A DNA stretch of 28,124 nucleotides from Saccoglossus kowalevskii (lineage: Eukaryota > Hemichordata > Enteropneusta > Harrimaniidae), in contig NW_003145801.1 in the NCBI RefSeq assembly GCF_000003605.2, positions 34,846-62,969 on the forward strand. The letters are read 5' to 3'. Position numbers and translations under genes: made by a program. Positions 23,331 through 28,124 of this stretch are shown piece after piece. Below the pieces are notes generated by a model. That model was not told where the DNA came from and made no database searches. It saw only the letters and a program-made list of their open reading frames with translations. The first letter of the stretch is position 1. Each line of letters opens with the position of its first letter.

Positions 23331-23774
23331 AGGATACACTATGTAATAAAGACTGGAAGACGGTGTCACTGGCATGCAAAATTTAGTGCTAATTACGGTA
23401 TTAACTATCAAAAAATCAGTATATTATGCTTATTTGCGTCACTAATTGTTATAAAAGCAATAACATATTTCATTCACGGTATAGATATTTAAATGTTCAT
23501 TCTGCTTCTTCTTTTTTTTCAGTCGGAGACGATGACGTCACACAAGGTGCGCACAACCTACGTAAATACGAATGGCCTTGCCCACGCACTGTGGTGCCAA
23601 GTATAGATACAGTAACACCATCTACGTAATAAGTTGGGGATCTTTCCCGTGGAGAACGCGGCATGTTGGCGTCGTTTAGGCAACTGCACACGGACACATG
23701 TGGTACTGAATACTTCCGGTGGCTAAAGGTCTCATCGGTCACATAGTAGATAAGTGTAATTCTCTTAGATGCTT

Positions 23775-23788
23775 GTTGCCACGGTGAC
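23775..23788. promoter_or_regulatory. RFX X-box
   Basis: GTTGCC-AC-GGTGAC matches both X-box halves with 2-bp spacing. It lies 290 bp from another X-box-like site at 24065-24078 (GTTACC-AT-CGCAAC, one mismatch). The pair may mark a regulatory region, inferred from motifs only. Confidence 0.4.
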
Positions 23789-24064
23789 AGTTGTGTTGGA
23801 CATATATCTCCGTATTCCAGTATTTATTTGGAGTCTAATACAATAGCAGTGACGTGAAACTGCGCGGGGTCAGAGAGGGCCAATCACTGTGTGTAAAATA
23901 TACGGAGAAAACGAAGACGTATTGACGATGAACCTCGGGGGAGTGTTGTCGAGACGTCGAGCTGATCAGAGGCGATTTACAATTATTTAGTTGACGTCGC
24001 TGAATTGAAAATCAACTCAATAAAAATGTGCTATGGCAGGAAATGCTATCACGTTCTCGCCCGG

Positions 24065-24078
24065 GTTACCATCGCAAC
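24065..24078. promoter_or_regulatory. RFX X-box-like site
   Basis: GTTACC-AT-CGCAAC has a perfect left half and one mismatch in the right half. It is preceded by CCCGG. Confidence 0.35.
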
Positions 24079-25485
24079 CATCTATACTTAGCTTTGACAA
24101 CTGTCTATCCCTTTAATTACGTTTTCTTTCGAGATGAAAATTCGGATGATGATGATGATTAAATAACTGGAACAGAATGAATGAATGAATCATAGTCAGT
24201 CGCCGCTAAATTTAAATTTACAAATTCTGAACCAGAGATATAGTTGAAATAATCTAGCACTGCCCGCTCACATGGATCATATTTAAAATAAGTATTTACT
24301 AAAGAACGTTTTCAATTTTTGTGAACCGTTTGAAATTAATTCAATGGCTCATTGCCATTTGTTTGTGGTTGTAATAGTTCCCAAGTGTTTAAAGCCCCAC
24401 CGTGAACGCACTTCCAAAGTATATCTCATATTGAAATGAGTTGTTAATTCACGCATTGGAAGCAGTCGCACGCCATACTACACAGTATCATATCTCCGAA
24501 ACACAGACACAATCGCATTTACAATTGCCGTAAGGTTGTATGAAATCCGGCTTATTTTCAAACGTGTAAGCGCTGAAGTCAGTGAGATGTCACACAAAGT
24601 TCTAAGTCACAAATAAACTGCTCTCGTCAAATTGTGTGTCACGCAATTGTTCAATTCTTACTGGGGATTGAATTATATTCCCTGTAGTTCCCGTACGGAC
24701 ACGTAATAAATGTACTTTCTCCAAAAATATGGGTAATTTGCTTTAAGTTCGTTTTCATGAGCATTCTTTATCTCGTTTTTCCTGAAATTAAACTGTAATC
24801 ACAATTCCCGGAAAATGAAAATGAAGTACATGTAGTATTGATCACTTTTCAAATACGTGCCACAGATTTAGATTTTGTTATTGGGAGATGCAGGCAGCAC
24901 AGAAAACAGGTTATTTATCAGTTTCGTATAATTGTAAAACCAGAAGAAATAAGATTATTCATTAGGCGTGATTCATTATAACGCCATCCAGGCACATAAC
25001 TCTTCACATTGTCTCTAATTATTTGAAGTTTATTCAAAAAATAAATCGTTGATACACCACTGCTGCATATCATCTTTTAAAAACACTTTCACACTAAATA
25101 TTCAAGTTTATATGATATTCTTAATTTAAACCATATACTAGTATGTGGATAAAACCCACAGCTTGAGCGAGAATAATCCACATGACGTTGGTGGCGCTGT
25201 TCATACCATATGGCCCACATTGTCCTGGTCTCACATTCAAATTGAAATAGTTTTGTCCCACACACTAACGATTCATACTGTACGTAACCAAATCACATAG
25301 CAACAAGAAATTAAATTACTGAATCAAATTCACATGTCTACATATTCTATTATTACTTTCTATGTACTAAGTCAATAAAGTGTCACACAATATATTGTAC
25401 ATAAGTTACATACGTCGCATGGGACTCACATAGAACACAAAGTGACGCGACGACAGTGGCGCTTTAAATGGAAACTGAATATGCC

Positions 25486-25560
25486 CTGCTTTGCGGCATA
25501 GTTGCCACTGGCCTTGCTTTGCGGCATAGTTGTCGCTGGCCATGCTTTGCGACATCATTG
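25486..25560 (-). repeat. 28-bp minisatellite, left array (three units, inverted)
   Basis: TTGCGGCATAGTTG-type units start at 25491, 25519 and 25547 (period 28). They are the reverse complement of the units of the array at 26219-26394 on the other side of the pentamer tract. Confidence 0.85.
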
Positions 25561-25833
25561 TACCTATATTACCCAAACTCAAAACATTTATTGATTAGTA
25601 TGTATGTATGAGTTTTGACGATTTTCGTCGTCGCTGCGACTGTCTACACGATGAGGCATTGACCAAGTACAACGAAAATCATTACACATTTATAATATGA
25701 TCTGACAGCGATAAATTGCGACAAGAAGAACAAGTTATATTTACCGATGAGGGCGCTCTTGGAGTATTTCAAAGGCATTCTATCAAACAGCGCGGGCGAC
25801 TGATAACTACATACGTCTGTTCAGAATTTGGAT

Positions 25834-26052
25834 AACTACACTACACTACACTACACTACACTACACTACACTACACTACATTACACTACACTACACTACA
25901 CTACACTACACTACACTACACTACACTACACTACACTACACTACACTACACTACACTACACTACACTACACTACACCACACTACACCACACCACGCCAGG
26001 CTAGACTAGACTACACTGCACTGCTTTGCACTACACTACACTACACTACATT
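25834..26052. repeat. (CACTA)n pentanucleotide array A
   Basis: More than 200 bp of the pentamer CACTA. The core is uniform and the right edge is degenerate (CCACA, CTAGA and CTGCA variants from about 25974 on), as expected if unequal exchange homogenises the centre. Length may be misassembled. Confidence 0.95.
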
Positions 26053-26218
26053 AAATTACACAGCGTTATATTTAAAATTATTTAAATATCAGAGATCGCA
26101 AAAACGATATAATGTGTTTTATCTATGTCATGTGATTTCAAGTTAAACATATTGTTCCATCCTGAAGAAATATAAAACACACATGGTCAAAAATGCCTTT
26201 ATAGCACATTACCAGTGG

Positions 26219-26394
26219 TAACTTTGCTGCAAAACAAGGCAAACAACAACAACTATGCTGCAAAACATGGCCAGCGACAACCATGTCGCAAAACAAGGCC
26301 CTTGGCAATTATGTCGCAAATCAAGGCCAGTGGCAACTATGTCGCTAAGCATGGCCAGCGACAACTATGCCGCAAAACACGGCCAGTGAGAAAA
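26219..26394 (+). repeat. 28-bp minisatellite, right array (six units)
   Basis: Units of the form CGCAAAACANGGCCAGYGAC start near 26228, 26258, 26286, 26314, 26342 and 26370. The spacing is 30 and then exactly 28 bp four times. They are inverted relative to the three units at 25486-25560, so the single strand could fold back across the pentamer array. A 66-codon open frame through it is a by-product of the repeat. Confidence 0.85.
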
Positions 26395-27111
26395 TGTCAA
26401 ACTGTTTGCGTATAAGACCTAATAATCGCGCAGTTCATATTTTGTCTAAACTGCATCATGAATCAGTGTGTACTTTGCTGTAAATAAGTATCCAGGGAAC
26501 GTATGTTAAAGTTGCTTATCCTGGTTCATAGCTGGTCCTGGATTTACTTATCCTCTTCTTTACTAAATCACCTCTTTCTAGTTGCATGGTTAAATATCGC
26601 ACTTTCCCTTATTGTATTCCTGGAAATTGTGCAATATCATTGTCACTTATTGGTGATTTTTCTATCATTATTTAAAGATAAAATTCGCAATCACAATCTC
26701 GGTTTTTGTGATTCGCATGAGAGCGGGGCATTGTACAAATGCAAATTTTGTAACGACGTCCATTAGACGTGACACGCACGGTTAACATTTCAATATGACA
26801 AGTGACTCACACATGTCTCAAATCTTTTTACATTTAATTTAATTTTAATTTATTAAAATATTTACATTTGGTTTAATTTTAATTTATTAAAACAATGATA
26901 ACTTGACAAGGACAACAGAGAACTGACGTACTGTCTAGATTGCAATATATTATCAGCCCATGACCGGGGAAACGATATGGCTGCACCACACTCAGCAGTG
27001 GATACGTTCGCGATCAACTGCAGAAAAAAATCTCCGCTTAGCCAATAGTAAAGCGCCATTTGGTCGATTCGCCGAAAAGTAAGGGAATTCCTGGAACTTC
27101 CTGAATATGCA
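26395..27111. other. Spacer between repeat copies
   Basis: No gene is recognised. An 87-codon frame at 26503-26763 is hydrophobic, with a C-terminal CKFC, but matches nothing that I know. It contains the 34-bp tandem duplication at 26827-26894. Confidence 0.45.
26827..26894. repeat. 34-bp AT-rich tandem duplication
   Basis: Two adjacent units starting TTTACATTT (26827 and 26861), differing at a few bases (AA against GG after the start, and near the end). Built from TTAATTTTAATTTATTAAAA. Confidence 0.85.
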
Positions 27112-27715
27112 CACACAAAGTCACAAATAAGCTGCTCTCGTCAAATTGCGTATCACGCGACAATTTTTTTAATTCTTACCGGGGATTGAATTATATTCCC
27201 TGTATTTCCCGTACGGACACGTAATAAATGTACTTTCTCCAAAAATATGGGTAATTTACTTTAAGTTCGTTTTCATGAGCATTCTTTATCTCGTTTTTCC
27301 TGAAATGAAATTAGAGAATAACCCGCATGACGTTGGTGGCGCTGTTCATACCTTATGGCCCACAATGTCCAGGTCTCACATTCATATTGAACCGTTTTGT
27401 CTCATACACAAACGATTAATACTGTACTTAACCAAATCACATAACAACAGGAAATGAAATTACTGAATCAAATTCATGTCTACATATTCTATTATTACTA
27501 TATGAGTCAATAAAGTGTCACACAATATACTAGTATTTTCATAAGTTACATTCGTCGCATGGGACTCACATAGAACACAAAGCGACACGACGACTCTGGC
27601 GCTTTTAATAAAAACTGAATATGCATAATTGCAAATGTAAAAAATTCAAGATGTCTACATGATGAGACATTGACCAAGTACGACAGTCGTTATAACCACT
27701 ACACTACTACTCTAT

Positions 27716-27875
27716 ACAAAACGATAATATTCTCGACTCTGTTCAAAGTATAACCCACACCACACTCCACTCCGCTACACTACACTACACTACACTGCGC
27801 TGCCCTGCATTACACTGCACAAAACTATAATATTCTCCACTCTGCTCAAAGTATAACTCACACAACAATCCACTC
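27716..27875. repeat. 103-bp internal duplication in copy B
   Basis: ACAAAACGATAATATTCTC at 27716 recurs as ACAAAACTATAATATTCTC at 27819, and similarity continues through the TCAAAGTATAACYCACAC segment and into pentamer variants. It is a segmental duplication within the edge of the array. Confidence 0.7.
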
Positions 27876-28065
27876 TACTCCACTCCACTCCACTCCACTC
27901 CACTCCACTACACTCCACTACACTACACTACACTACACTACACTACACTACACTACACTACACTACACTACACTACACTACACTACACTACACTACACTA
28001 CACTACACTACACTACACTACACTACACTACACTACACTACACTACACTACACTACACTACACTA
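27876..28065. repeat. (CACTA)n / (CACTC)n pentanucleotide array B
   Basis: The array begins with CACTC units (about 27876-27915) and switches through mixed units to a uniform CACTA core that runs to 28065. Same register as array A. Confidence 0.95.
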
Positions 28066-28124
28066 TTCCACACTCATTATCTTTATAGATAGCTATAACT
28101 ACAAGTTTATTTAGTACTGTATTT

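Larger units (their letters stand above)
20276..23774. other. Gene-free region with simple repeats
   Basis: I recognise no gene. Contents are CREs (TGACGTCA) at 21562-21569 and 23533-23540, a CACGTG at 22380, (GATT)n at 22071-22087, (AATC)n at 23258-23275 and an 11-G run at 23320-23330. A good plus-strand acceptor, CTTTTTTTTCAG, ends at 23522, but the sequence beyond it meets stops within about 40 codons in the frames examined and resembles no protein that I know. Confidence 0.45.
24591..26052. repeat. Dispersed repeat, copy A (with pentamer array)
   Basis: This segment aligns co-linearly with 27112-28065. Shared blocks are 24591-24792 with 27112-27306, 25166-25484 with 27312-27624, and 25641-25670 with 27652-27681; each copy then runs into a CACTA pentanucleotide array. 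Copy A has two blocks that B lacks: about 370 bp at 24793-25165, and 25485-25640, which includes inverted 28-bp minisatellite units. Neither copy encodes a recognisable protein, so this is probably a non-autonomous or decayed element. I found no convincing terminal inverted repeats or target-site duplication for the whole copy. Confidence 0.8.
27112..28065. repeat. Dispersed repeat, copy B (with pentamer array)
   Basis: This is the direct-orientation counterpart of copy A, with the same order of blocks but without A's 370-bp and 28-bp-minisatellite blocks. Near 27306-27312 the B sequence passes straight from one shared block to the next. It holds its own internal 103-bp duplication and ends in a CACTA array. 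No coding content. Confidence 0.8.

Noticed and set aside
10532-25212. CATATG sites as Mist1 autoregulatory E-boxes
   Set aside because: The few CATATG sites seen (for example near 10532, 11817, 14384 and 25207) are no more than AT-rich composition predicts, and none lies near the promoter.
26219-26394. CRISPR array (regular 28-bp period)
   Set aside because: The units are contiguous with no unique spacers, are degenerate and lie in eukaryotic DNA without cas genes.
26503-26763. Small membrane protein with CxxC
   Set aside because: The frame is hydrophobic because of TTA/TTT-rich DNA; one CKFC is not a domain, and the length is within chance.
25834-28065. CACTA-superfamily DNA transposon
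   Set aside because: The CACTA here is an internal pentanucleotide satellite, not a terminal CACTA motif with inverted repeats; no transposase is present.
1-28124. About fifty open frames of 60-100 codons on both strands
   Set aside because: At roughly 36% GC, stops make up about 7% of codons, and about 50 open frames of 60 or more codons are expected by chance in 28 kb. Only the bHLH frame clearly exceeds this.

Overview
The window looks like nuclear DNA of an animal. It is AT-rich (roughly 35-38% GC by eye), has very low gene density, many microsatellites and intron-style splice signals. There is no bacterial operon structure, no rRNA or tRNA gene that I can recognise, and no CRISPR array. 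Only one gene can be named with confidence: a minus-strand basic helix-loop-helix factor of the Mist1 (BHLHA15) / Dimmed family. Repeats, AT content and gene architecture would fit a marine invertebrate, but I cannot assign the species.

Layout. Bases 1-4073 are gene-free and hold short motifs and a (CT)n tract. Bases 4074-4706 are the complete single-exon coding sequence of the Mist1-like factor. Just 5' of its ATG is a splice acceptor, and 430-720 bp further upstream lie two good donors, which suggests a non-coding (or N-terminus-extending) first exon around 5454-5700. Around 5750-5820, three CCAAT boxes and a CACGTG make a likely promoter. From about 5830 to 24590 there is no recognisable gene. 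That stretch has isolated regulatory palindromes (RFX X-box, CACGTG, CRE, CArG), a degenerate 100-125 bp tandem repeat (12150-12470), a promoter-like patch with a downstream donor (19236-19352), a short CpG-rich palindrome (20221-20275) and a few weak exon candidates.

From 24591 to the end the DNA is repetitive. Two diverged direct copies of one element (A 24591-26052, B 27112-28065) each end in a long (CACTA)n pentanucleotide array. In copy A the array is bracketed by oppositely oriented 28-bp minisatellites (three units left, six units right), an arrangement that recalls foldback-type elements.

With one gene there is no multi-gene system to describe. The points most worth a second look are the inverted-minisatellite/pentamer structure and an apparent excess of palindromic transcription-factor sites (CACGTG, X-box, TGACGTCA), with most CACGTG sites lying within about 5 kb of the Mist1-like gene. 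The remaining short open reading frames are about as many as chance predicts at this base composition.
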